Shown here one piece after another: positions 1 to 5,946 of a stretch of 7,203 nucleotides of DNA. The translations under genes were made by a program, and so were the position numbers. The DNA is taken from NCBI GenBank assembly GCA_964551195.1, contig CAZKBI010000030.1, forward strand, positions 1 through 7,203, read 5' to 3'. The notes under the pieces were generated by a model. That model was not told where the DNA came from and made no database searches. It was given only the letters and a program-made list of their open reading frames with translations. Each line of letters begins with the position of its first letter. The first letter of the stretch is position 1. The stretch comes from CAYZPB01 sp964551195 (GTDB taxonomy: Bacteria > Bacillota > Bacilli > Tepidibacillales > Tepidibacillaceae).

Positions 1-95
1 TTTATTACTTTAAAACGTTTTTTCCCTATCTCTCGACAGGGCTCGCTTGGCTTTTCATTACACTGTTTAGTTTTCAAAGAACAATTAAGGCAACA
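1..95 (-). other. Probable 5' leader of an rRNA operon lying beyond the left edge
   Basis: Read on the minus strand, this non-coding stretch follows two sigma-A-like promoters and carries a boxA element near its start. It then runs towards the left edge, where a 16S rRNA gene would be expected. It contains a short hairpin (CCCT at 24-27 against AGGG at 38-41), which could belong to a pre-rRNA processing structure. No rRNA sequence itself is visible: the conserved 16S 5' end has not been reached. The call is an inference from boxA, the promoters and the absence of any ORF. A boxA also occurs in 16S-23S spacers, but the upstream protein gene and promoters favour the 16S leader. Confidence 0.62.
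64..83 (-). promoter_or_regulatory. rRNA-type boxA antitermination element
   Basis: The minus strand reads TGTTCTTTGAAAACTAAACA. The core TGTTCTTTGAAAA is the form of boxA found in Bacillota rRNA leaders and 16S-23S spacers, where NusB/NusE (S10) binds the nascent RNA to stop premature Rho-dependent termination. It lies about 12 nt after the start expected from the promoter at 130-102, as usual for an rRNA leader. The match is recalled from memory of rRNA leaders, not searched. Confidence 0.72.
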
Positions 96-101
96 TCAAA
101 T

Positions 102-130
102 ATGATACATTGTTTTTCAAAAAATATCAA
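102..130 (-). promoter_or_regulatory. Proximal sigma-A promoter of the putative rRNA operon
   Basis: On the minus strand the -35 box TTGATA (130-125) and the -10 box TATCAT (107-102) are separated by exactly 17 nt; each differs from consensus at one or two positions. Transcription would start near position 95, immediately upstream of boxA. The spacer contains a T run followed by an A run. Confidence 0.6.
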
Positions 131-132
131 CT

Positions 133-161
133 ATTATTTGTAAAATACTTAATATTTTCAA
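133..161 (-). promoter_or_regulatory. Distal sigma-A promoter, tandem with the proximal one
   Basis: On the minus strand TTGAAA (161-156) and AATAAT (138-133) are 17 nt apart. This places a second promoter directly upstream of the one at 130-102, in the tandem arrangement common for Bacillota rRNA operons. The spacer contains an AT-only inverted repeat (142-147 against 153-158). The region is so AT-rich that chance matches are likely, so this is less sure than the proximal promoter. Confidence 0.42.
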
Positions 162-187
162 TAAATTTATCGGCTTACCTCTATTTG

Positions 188-1879
188 TTATTGAGCAAGT
201 TCTTTCCAGAAGCTATCATCTTCAAAACCTCGCCGCCAAGCAGCAGATCCAGCCAAATTATATTTATCAATTAACTGCATTCGTTGTTTCATGGAAACTT
301 GATCCTCTATCCAGATCCTGTATTTAACATCACCTTTGTCAAGCTCTGCGTAATTCAATTGCGTAGTGCTATCATAGGTGGGTGTAACCTTATTTTCTTC
401 TAACCATTTAGTAGTTGCATCCATTGAGTATGTTTTTGATTTAGCCGTAGTTTTTCCATCCGCAGCGGTTGTTTCCTCCCACATTCGCGTATATAGCGGA
501 ACTCCCAAGATTATTTTGTCACTGGCAACCTCTTCTAATAATTTTACGATTCCTTTTTCCACCCAAGGGATTGAGGAAACCGGTCCTGCGACTGTACTCC
601 CAGCTGGATACTGATCATAGCCCATAACAACCATATAATCAACAACCGCCCCCAAGCGTGTTCGATCGTAAAACATTGACCAATTTGCGCTCAAGGAATG
701 AAAGGTTAAATCAAGTGATACTGTTCGCTTTTTCTCATGTAGTAATGGAGTTAGTTCACGAACAAATTGAACAAACAGGTCCTTATCCTTTAAATATATA
801 TTCTCGAAATCTAAATTTATTCCATCCAGTTCATATAGGTCAACGTAGCTTAATATCTGCTTAATAACTTTGTTACGGAGCTTTGAGTCAGATAGCATCT
901 TATTAGTTAAATCCGGATCAAAGCTATTTGAAAAGAGTCCCCAGACTTGATACCCACGTTTATGCGCCCAGTCAACATAACTTTTATCGGCAATATTTGC
1001 TACCAGCCCATCTTCTTTCAAACTAAACCAAGTAGGCGATACAACCTGTACACCCTCTAGACTACCTATTTTGCTAATGTCCGTTCTTGCATGTTGGTTA
1101 ACGTATTCCCAGACTAACTTAATTGGTTCACCAATTGGATTCCAGGGCGCATAGGCGCTTTTCTCAATTTCTTTTAAATTAACGCCGGTAATCTTTACAT
1201 CTTTCTTATTGGCATAACCAATTAGACCATCCCTTGTTTCCACCCAATACCAGCCATCTACTTCCCGCATTATATTAAGCTTAGTGTCAGCCTCAACAAG
1301 ACCATAACTTGGTAAATTATAGCTAGTCCCCTCGCGCAATTTAAATGCATCTATCGCTATGCCTTCCAGTAGCGGGAGACTTAAATCATGCACTAGGAAA
1401 ATTGCATCTTCTTCAACATATTGAATGTCAAGCTCATAAAAATCCGCCAAGGGATCAACCGCTAAAAAGAGGTCATTATTTACCTTCCTCACAGGGTAAG
1501 TAAAGTTATAGGGCTCCAAATTTAACATACCCTCATAATCTCCTTGTGGTAGATGAAAAACGTCCTTATGTGTTGTTATAATTACGTAACCTGATGGATC
1601 ATCTCGCTCAATTTCCGGATCGACATATTCCTTAACAAAATCATAGGGCAAATACAGAATCCCTTCATCTATATAACCTGTCTGCTCAACTAGCCCTCCC
1701 ATATGATAGATTCTTATTTCCGAGGAGGGATTAATCTTCGCTTGCTGAAAAAATGGCAGGTAGAAATAAAGCAAGGCCCCTGCAGCTACCAAAATCGACA
1801 ACACAAATATGAGCACAAGCAGAATGCTTGTTTTACTTTTTTTCCTAGTTCTCTGTAGATTAGTCCTTCTACTCATCAT
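188..1879 (-). CDS. Membrane-anchored SH3 / glycoside hydrolase family 18 protein
   Basis: Probably cleaves a beta-1,4-linked N-acetylglucosamine polymer outside the membrane, such as peptidoglycan or spore cortex. Of 563 residues, 4-17 are very basic and about 18-42 form a hydrophobic helix, predicting a type II anchor with the rest extracytoplasmic. Residues 54-165 form an unrecognised region, possibly similar to copper-amine-oxidase N-like wall domains. Residues about 176-228 look like a bacterial SH3 domain, with WYWVETRDGLIGYA near its end. The GH18 barrel spans about 254-562. Its catalytic strand is DGINLDFE (352-359), with the acid Glu359 and Asp357 present but Asn355 where chitinases usually have Asp. 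MGYDQY (419-424) and a late Trp548 also fit GH18. It resembles Bacillus YdhD/YvbX/SleL-type enzymes; no LysM repeats are seen. Two adjacent ATGs (1879, 1876) are possible starts. It lies 47 bp downstream of nth with no terminator between, so co-transcription is plausible. Substrate and any sporulation role are inferred. Confidence 0.88.
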   Translation of the reverse strand: MMSRRTNLQRTRKKSKTSILLVLIFVLSILVAAGALLYFYLPFFQQAKINPSSEIRIYHMGGLVEQTGYIDEGILYLPYDFVKEYVDPEIERDDPSGYVIITTHKDVFHLPQGDYEGMLNLEPYNFTYPVRKVNNDLFLAVDPLADFYELDIQYVEEDAIFLVHDLSLPLLEGIAIDAFKLREGTSYNLPSYGLVEADTKLNIMREVDGWYWVETRDGLIGYANKKDVKITGVNLKEIEKSAYAPWNPIGEPIKLVWEYVNQHARTDISKIGSLEGVQVVSPTWFSLKEDGLVANIADKSYVDWAHKRGYQVWGLFSNSFDPDLTNKMLSDSKLRNKVIKQILSYVDLYELDGINLDFENIYLKDKDLFVQFVRELTPLLHEKKRTVSLDLTFHSLSANWSMFYDRTRLGAVVDYMVVMGYDQYPAGSTVAGPVSSIPWVEKGIVKLLEEVASDKIILGVPLYTRMWEETTAADGKTTAKSKTYSMDATTKWLEENKVTPTYDSTTQLNYAELDKGDVKYRIWIEDQVSMKQRMQLIDKYNLAGSAAWRRGFEDDSFWKELAQ

Positions 1880-1883
1880 TTAA

Positions 1884-1888
1884 CCCCC
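1884..1888 (-). promoter_or_regulatory. GGGGG ribosome-binding site of the GH18 gene
   Basis: The minus strand reads GGGGG, then TTAA, then ATGATG. Spacing is 4 nt to the first ATG (1879) and 7 nt to the second (1876), so the second is the better-spaced start; the difference is one residue. GGGGG can pair with the anti-SD CCUCC using a G-U pair. Confidence 0.55.
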
Positions 1889-1926
1889 AACAATTAGAGT
1901 ATATATCTTAAATCTTTAGCCTATCC

Positions 1927-2580
1927 CTAAATAAAATTTTCTCCCTCTTTACAATAGGGCAAAAGGCCGCAGTTCATGCAATTGGGTTTGCGCGCAAAAC
2001 AAACACGCCGCCCATGCCAGATTAGACGATGATGCGTACTAATCCATTTTTCCTCTGGAAGCCGCTCCATTAACTGTTCCTCGGTCTCCCGCACATCTTT
2101 AGCTTCCGTTAAGCCTATTCGGTTAGCCACTCGGAAAACGTGCGTATCAACAGCAATCGCTGGCACACCAAATGCAGTACTAAGCACTACATTTGCTGTT
2201 TTGCGCCCCACACCGGGTAACGATTCCAAATCAGCTCGAGACTGCGGCACCACTCCAGCATACTTTTCTACGATAATTTGTGCAGTCTCGATAATATTTT
2301 TACTTTTTGTGCGGAAGAGTCCAATCTGCCTTATTTCAGACTCCAACTCGCTGTTTGACAACTTAGCAAACTGCTCCGGCCTATTGTATTTGCGGAAGAG
2401 TACTGTGGTAACCTCATTAACCTTTTTGTCCGTTGCCTGTGCAGAAAGAATGGTTGCTACCAACAACTCAAAATCTGTTTGATGATTGAGTTCACATTTT
2501 GCATCTGGATACATCTTATCAAGGATTCCAAGGATCTTCGCTAGGTCCGGTTGAGCCCTAGTCTCCTTTTCCGATCTCAT
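1927..2580 (-). CDS. nth: Endonuclease III (DNA glycosylase / AP lyase)
   Basis: Base-excision-repair enzyme that removes oxidised pyrimidines and cuts the abasic strand by beta-elimination. With the ATG at 2580 the product is 217 residues, close to the family norm of about 210-220. All hallmarks are present: LSAQATD (45-51), the helix-hairpin-helix LPGVGRKTAN (121-130) with the catalytic lysine Lys127, the catalytic aspartate Asp145 in VDTH, and a C-terminal 4Fe-4S loop with Cys194, Cys201, Cys204 and Cys210 spaced C-x6-C-x2-C-x5-C. The frame is open to a GTG at 2589, but that GTG has no spaced Shine-Dalgarno, whereas the ATG has GGGTGG 5 nt upstream. The gene is divergent from the plus-strand pair and lies upstream of the GH18 gene in the same direction. 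It is the lead gene of a possible nth-GH18 unit; in many Bacillota nth instead neighbours dnaD. Nothing looks truncated or altered. Confidence 0.97.
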   Translation of the reverse strand: MRSEKETRAQPDLAKILGILDKMYPDAKCELNHQTDFELLVATILSAQATDKKVNEVTTVLFRKYNRPEQFAKLSNSELESEIRQIGLFRTKSKNIIETAQIIVEKYAGVVPQSRADLESLPGVGRKTANVVLSTAFGVPAIAVDTHVFRVANRIGLTEAKDVRETEEQLMERLPEEKWISTHHRLIWHGRRVCFARKPNCMNCGLLPYCKEGENFI

Positions 2581-2585
2581 AAATA

Positions 2586-2591
2586 CCACCC
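2586..2591 (-). promoter_or_regulatory. Ribosome-binding site that fixes the nth start
   Basis: GGGTGG on the minus strand stands 5 nt before the ATG at 2580. It overlaps the alternative GTG start (2589) and so could not serve it. This supports the 217-residue product rather than one three residues longer. Confidence 0.6.
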
Positions 2592-2613
2592 GATTCTTAA
2601 GTCTGTATTTATT

Positions 2614-2619
2614 ATTATA
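2614..2619 (-). promoter_or_regulatory. Candidate -10 box for nth
   Basis: The minus strand has a perfect TATAAT about 34 nt upstream of the nth start codon, giving a short leader of roughly 27 nt. No convincing -35 hexamer lies 16-18 nt upstream (best AGTGCA or GTGCAA). In this AT-rich spacer the hexamer could arise by chance. Confidence 0.4.
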
Positions 2620-2678
2620 ACGGTTTTAGGAAAAATTGCACTAAGGAGCGGGCAATGATTATATTTAGAAGTAAAAAA

Positions 2679-2687
2679 TGTTATAAT
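2679..2687 (+). promoter_or_regulatory. Extended -10 promoter of the orphan gene and PHP phosphatase operon
   Basis: TGTTATAAT is a perfect extended -10 (TG, one base, then TATAAT). No good -35 is seen 16-18 nt upstream (TTATAT at best), which is typical for extended -10 promoters. It lies 29 nt ahead of the ATG at 2717, with no other gene between. Confidence 0.6.
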
Positions 2688-2716
2688 AAAGGAAATATCG
2701 TTTCTGAGGAAAATAA

Positions 2717-3373
2717 ATGACTAAAAAAATTCTAAAAAATCAAATAGATAGAACAATAAACCTTTCATCTCAAGATATTGAGGACTATTGGCAAGAGGCT
2801 CTTCGTGATAACAAGCTCGCTTACGAGATTTTAAAAGAGCATTATATGAAGCGCTTAGAAAAAATCAGATTATTATATGTCGATTTTACTGATGATTATT
2901 TTGGCCAATTGGTTGAACTTTCAGTTGATAAGGCCCTAGAAAGAGGTATCAGGTTTCGCGTAGAAAACTTCGAACCTTATATGTTCTATGCAAGCCAGAC
3001 CTATTTTAAATATAACGCACTGGGTAATGACCAGGCACAATCCCTAAACATTCCTCTAGACTTAATAAAAGCCTTCGCTAAACTTGAAGAAGTTTATCAG
3101 CTTGTGCCGCAACTTACTAAAGTCGACGAACAGAGGCAGATTGATCTGATCTCATATAGTTTCGAGTATCCGATTTTTTCAACCCGCTTACTTTTTTATA
3201 GCTTTAAAAAGTTGACAGAGAATACGCTACGCCAACTGGACATTGACCTATGCGTAGCCCTCCTACCTGCACCGCAGCGCTTAGAATGGGAGATTCTCTA
3301 TGTCAAGGATGCCGAGCAGATCAAAGATAGCATTGAGAAAGAGCTTGCAGCTGAATATATTAAAAAGGAGTAA
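2717..3373 (+). CDS. Hypothetical protein, 218 aa, possibly a divergent sigma-70 region 2-like protein
   Basis: I do not recognise this family. The product is soluble, with no signal peptide, membrane segment or cysteine cluster, and looks largely helical. It is rich in Lys, Glu, Leu and Tyr and has one Cys (179). A good ribosome-binding site (GAGGA, 2706-2710) stands 6 nt before the ATG, and an extended -10 promoter lies upstream, so it is very likely a real gene. By eye, residues 31-103 follow the spacing of ECF sigma region 2: an AYEILKEHY helix (35-43), an FGQLVELSVDKALE helix (62-75) where sigma factors have a D-LVQE-F pattern, then NFEPYMFYASQTYFKY (84-99) where they have the fraWLyriA segment. 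Residues 183-206, starting LPAPQRLEWEIL, faintly recall the start of region 4, but no recognition helix follows. This resemblance is an unsupported inference. The last codons (3365-3370, AAGGAG) double as the ribosome-binding site of the PHP gene, so the two are translationally coupled. Confidence 0.85.
   Translation: MTKKILKNQIDRTINLSSQDIEDYWQEALRDNKLAYEILKEHYMKRLEKIRLLYVDFTDDYFGQLVELSVDKALERGIRFRVENFEPYMFYASQTYFKYNALGNDQAQSLNIPLDLIKAFAKLEEVYQLVPQLTKVDEQRQIDLISYSFEYPIFSTRLLFYSFKKLTENTLRQLDIDLCVALLPAPQRLEWEILYVKDAEQIKDSIEKELAAEYIKKE
3365..3370 (+). promoter_or_regulatory. Ribosome-binding site of the PHP gene inside the upstream coding end
   Basis: AAGGAG is made by the last two sense codons of the upstream gene and stands 7 nt before the ATG at 3378. 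This near-consensus site decides the start over an in-frame alternative at 3300 that would overlap the upstream gene by 74 bases, and it implies coupled translation. Confidence 0.85.
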
Positions 3374-3377
3374 TATA

Positions 3378-4196
3378 ATGATTACTGATTACCATGTACA
3401 TTTAGAAACGGGTCCCTACGCCATGGAGTGGGTGAATGAATACCTAGAAAAGGCTAAGAAAAAAGGCATCACTGACCTTGGTTTTTCTGAGCATGCTTAT
3501 CGCTTTAAACAGACCCAACATTTATTATATAATTCGTGGATTGCTAAGCGACAAACGGAGGACCTTGATGAATATGTTAGCCTGATTGAAAAAGCCAAAA
3601 GTAAAGGTTTACCGGTCAAACTAGGCATTGAATTAGATTATACTCCTGGTAAAGAATCAGAATTAGCAAAGTTTATTGATAACTATCCCTGGGATTATGT
3701 TATCGGCTCTGTCCATTGGCTAGGTGATTGGGGGTTTGACCTTCAGGAAATGATTGCTGGTTGGGATGAGCGCCCTGTTATTGAAATCTATGAAGACTAC
3801 TTTGCAATCATTGAACAAATGCTTGAATCACGGCTTTTCGATATCCTTGGACATCTTGATGTGATTAAGGTTTATGGTCACAAGCCAGAAGCTTCTGAAC
3901 AGAAGCGCCTGCTAGCATTGTACAATAGCGTTGCTGACAAAATAGACAAAAGTGGAATCGTCGTTGAGATGAGCACAGCAGGTCTGCGAAAACCAGTAAG
4001 AGAGCTCTATCCTGCGCCGGAACTAATGAAGCAACTAGTCGCACGTAAGATACCGATGATGATAAATTCAGATGCACACCATCCCAGTCAGGTTGGCGAA
4101 TTCTACGAGCAAGGTCTTGCTTATCTAGAAGATTATGGCGTTAATCAGACTACAATTTTCACTAAGCGCAAGCCTTCAATCGTTAATCTCGGTTAA
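3378..4196 (+). CDS. hisJ: PHP-domain phosphohydrolase, histidinol-phosphatase HisJ family
   Basis: Metal-dependent phosphatase of the polymerase-and-histidinol-phosphatase (PHP) superfamily. Characterised HisJ/HisK members convert L-histidinol phosphate to L-histidinol, the penultimate step of histidine synthesis, in the cytoplasm. The 272 residues match the usual length of about 260-280. The full metal-ligand set is visible: His6 and His8 in DYHVH, Glu38-His39 in SEHA, Glu85 in GIELDY, His113 in GSVHW, His159 in GHLDV, and Asp232 and His234 in NSDAHHP. The segment around 199-212 (STAGLRKPVRELYP) is typical of the HisJ branch. The start is the ATG with AAGGAG 7 nt upstream. It is the second gene of a tight pair with the unrecognised 218-aa protein (4-bp gap). 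No other his gene is nearby, and PHP enzymes are often promiscuous, so the substrate could be another sugar or amino-alcohol phosphate; the family call is firm, the substrate is not. Confidence 0.9.
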   Translation: MITDYHVHLETGPYAMEWVNEYLEKAKKKGITDLGFSEHAYRFKQTQHLLYNSWIAKRQTEDLDEYVSLIEKAKSKGLPVKLGIELDYTPGKESELAKFIDNYPWDYVIGSVHWLGDWGFDLQEMIAGWDERPVIEIYEDYFAIIEQMLESRLFDILGHLDVIKVYGHKPEASEQKRLLALYNSVADKIDKSGIVVEMSTAGLRKPVRELYPAPELMKQLVARKIPMMINSDAHHPSQVGEFYEQGLAYLEDYGVNQTTIFTKRKPSIVNLG

Positions 4197-4227
4197 ATAA
4201 TACCTAAACTGAAAAAATATTTAACTT

Positions 4228-4263
4228 AAAAAATAAAGGTCAGCCTCCCTAGAGAAGCTGACC
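4228..4263 (-). terminator. Rho-independent terminator of serA
   Basis: A 7-bp GC-rich stem GGTCAGC / GCTGACC (4238-4244 with 4257-4263) encloses a 12-nt loop. On the minus strand it is followed at once by TTTATTTTTT (4237-4228), a classic intrinsic terminator 28 nt past the serA stop. On the plus strand the hairpin is followed only by CTTTGTCG, so it would be a weak terminator for the converging PHP gene. Confidence 0.87.
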
Positions 4264-4291
4264 CTTTGTCGATAGTTTAAAAAATTATGGC

Positions 4292-5884
4292 TTAAAGCTC
4301 TACTTGATAAATATTTGATACACCTTTAAGTTCTTTAATCTCCTCAAGAACACTCTCATCAGCAAGATTATCAATCATCAAGAAAGCAACTGCCTTGCCG
4401 CCTACTTCATTACGACCAACCTGCATTGTTGCAATATTTATTCCCGCTTCACCAAGTACCTTACCAATATCGCCAATAATTCCTGGTTGGTCCGTATGCT
4501 CCATCATTAACAGATTGCCCGTTAATTTAAAGTCAACAGTGAAACCATCAACATTAACAATTCGAGGTCCGTAGCCATTAAGAATTGTACCTGAGACTTC
4601 TTTCTCTTCTTTTGCTGTCTTAACTTTAACTGTAATTAAGTTGGTATAACCTTTAGATTTTGAACTACGACTATCAATATATTCAATGCCACGCCCTTTA
4701 GCAAGTGTTGGTGCGTTAACATCATTAACCATACCAGCAGAACCAATGTGTTCAGAAAGTATACCCTTTAGAACAGTTCTTGTTAAAGTATCAACCTCTT
4801 TATCTACAATGTCGCCAGCATAAATAATCTCTATCCGCTCAATAGCTGCAGTCAAGGTGTTGGTAATTAGTTTACCTAACTTCTCAGCAAGCTCTAAATA
4901 TGGTTGAACGTGTGCCAGAATATCGGCTGGAATTGAAGGTAAATTAATCGCATTTTTAAAGGGAACACCTTTTAAGAAGTTGTAAGCTTCTGCCGCAACG
5001 TCAATCGCAACATTAAGCTGTGCCTCCGCAGTTGATGCACCTAGGTGAGGAGTTGAAATAACCTTAGGATGATTAACTAATGCATTATCTGCTGCTGGCG
5101 GTTCCTCTTCATATACGTCAATTGCCGCAGCCGCAACAATACCATCCTCAATCGCTTTAAGTAAGGCTTCCTCTCTAATAACACCACCACGCGCACAGTT
5201 AACAATGCGCATTCCTTTTTTCATTACCGCGAACTCTTCATCATCAATGATATATTTAGTATCCTTGGTCAAAGGTGTGTGTATCGTTATAAAATCAGCG
5301 TTTTTTACAACATCTTCAACAGTCCCAGTCTTGATACCAAGTTGTTTAGCTCTTTCCTCAGTAACAAATGGGTCATAGCCAATAACATCCATATTAAAAG
5401 CCTTGGCTCTAGAAATGACTTCAGAACCAATTCTGCCTAAGCCGATAACCCCTAATACTTTATTATTTAGCTCAACACCTACATATTTTTTGCGATTCCA
5501 ATCACCATTCTTTAAGTCCTTGTCTGCCTGAGGAATCCATCTTGCCATACTAGCAAGCATTGCAAAACTATGCTCTGCTGTTGAGATTGTATTGCCGTCT
5601 GGTGCATTAATTACTACAACCCCAAGCTCAGTCGCAGCCTTAATATCAATGTTGTCCACGCCAACTCCAGCTCGACCAATTACCTTTAGGTTTCTAGCAG
5701 CAGCTATTACGTCACGTGAAACAGTTGTTTGGCTTCTAACAAGTAGCCCATCATATTCACCAATAACAGCTAACAAATCTTCCTTTGTTAAATCTGTTTT
5801 AATATCTAGTTGAACGTCCTTTGCTTCCATTAACGTTTTTAGTCCAATATCAGAGATCGGATCACTTACTAAAATTTTATACAT
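4292..5884 (-). CDS. serA: D-3-phosphoglycerate dehydrogenase
   Basis: Catalyses NAD-dependent oxidation of 3-phosphoglycerate to 3-phosphohydroxypyruvate, the first step of serine synthesis. With the ATG at 5884 the protein is 530 residues, the long SerA form. Order of domains: split substrate-binding domain (about 1-95 and 285-315); Rossmann NAD domain (about 96-284) with GLGRIG (148-153) and Asp171, which binds the NAD ribose; ASB allosteric domain (about 318-450); and a C-terminal ACT domain (about 458-530), normally the serine-sensing feedback site. The catalytic residues are present: Arg232 in NCARGG, Glu261 in EEEPP and His280 in STPHLGAST. A TTG at 5890 in frame is a less likely start, because GGGGG (5894-5898) is 9 nt from the ATG but only 3 nt from the TTG. 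The gene stands alone: serC and serB are not adjacent, a strong terminator follows, and a candidate promoter with an inverted repeat precedes it. No truncation is seen. Confidence 0.97.
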   Translation of the reverse strand: MYKILVSDPISDIGLKTLMEAKDVQLDIKTDLTKEDLLAVIGEYDGLLVRSQTTVSRDVIAAARNLKVIGRAGVGVDNIDIKAATELGVVVINAPDGNTISTAEHSFAMLASMARWIPQADKDLKNGDWNRKKYVGVELNNKVLGVIGLGRIGSEVISRAKAFNMDVIGYDPFVTEERAKQLGIKTGTVEDVVKNADFITIHTPLTKDTKYIIDDEEFAVMKKGMRIVNCARGGVIREEALLKAIEDGIVAAAAIDVYEEEPPAADNALVNHPKVISTPHLGASTAEAQLNVAIDVAAEAYNFLKGVPFKNAINLPSIPADILAHVQPYLELAEKLGKLITNTLTAAIERIEIIYAGDIVDKEVDTLTRTVLKGILSEHIGSAGMVNDVNAPTLAKGRGIEYIDSRSSKSKGYTNLITVKVKTAKEEKEVSGTILNGYGPRIVNVDGFTVDFKLTGNLLMMEHTDQPGIIGDIGKVLGEAGINIATMQVGRNEVGGKAVAFLMIDNLADESVLEEIKELKGVSNIYQVEL

Positions 5885-5893
5885 TACCAAAAA

Positions 5894-5898
5894 CCCCC
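5894..5898 (-). promoter_or_regulatory. GGGGG ribosome-binding site that decides the serA start
   Basis: The minus strand reads ACGGGGGTTTTTGGTAATG. The G run is 9 nt from the ATG at 5884 and only 3 nt from the in-frame TTG at 5890, so the ATG is preferred and the product is 530 rather than 532 residues. Confidence 0.6.
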
Positions 5899-5916
5899 GT
5901 TTTATTTTTTTATATT

Positions 5917-5946
5917 ATTAAATCCATTACACATTTAGAATGTAAA
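5917..5946 (-). promoter_or_regulatory. Candidate serA promoter
   Basis: On the minus strand TTTACA (5946-5941) and TTTAAT (5922-5917) are 18 nt apart, giving a start near 5910 and a leader of about 25 nt. The hexamers are fair rather than strong and the region is AT-rich, so this is tentative. No T-box or other riboswitch signature is seen between pepF and serA. Confidence 0.38.
5927..5945. repeat. Inverted repeat overlapping the serA promoter (possible operator)
   Basis: TTACA (5927-5931) and TGTAA (5941-5945) form a 19-bp inverted repeat. Inside it a second, offset one is ACATT-TAG-AATGT (5931-5943). It covers the candidate -35 box and spacer of serA, where a repressor would act. The arms are short and AT-rich and I cannot name a regulator, so an operator role is inference. 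Confidence 0.3.

Noticed and set aside
24..41. Hairpin CCCT/AGGG as a terminator
   Set aside because: The stem is only 4 bp with a 10-nt loop, and on the minus strand it is followed by A residues rather than T residues.
378..864. Plus-strand ORFs of 78 and 68 codons opposite the GH18 gene
   Set aside because: They lie wholly antisense to a well-supported gene, with no promoter or ribosome-binding site.
2201..2482. Plus-strand 93-codon ORF opposite nth
   Set aside because: Antisense shadow of nth; nth has all catalytic and Fe-S residues in the other strand.
3300..3377. 26-residue N-terminal extension of the PHP protein
   Set aside because: It overlaps the upstream gene, lacks a ribosome-binding site, and family members start right before the first metal-binding HxH, as at 3378.
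3865..4077. Minus-strand 70-codon ORF opposite the PHP gene
   Set aside because: Antisense shadow; the plus-strand frame carries the PHP metal ligands through this stretch.
5592..5813. Plus-strand 73-codon ORF opposite serA
   Set aside because: Antisense shadow of the N-terminal part of SerA.
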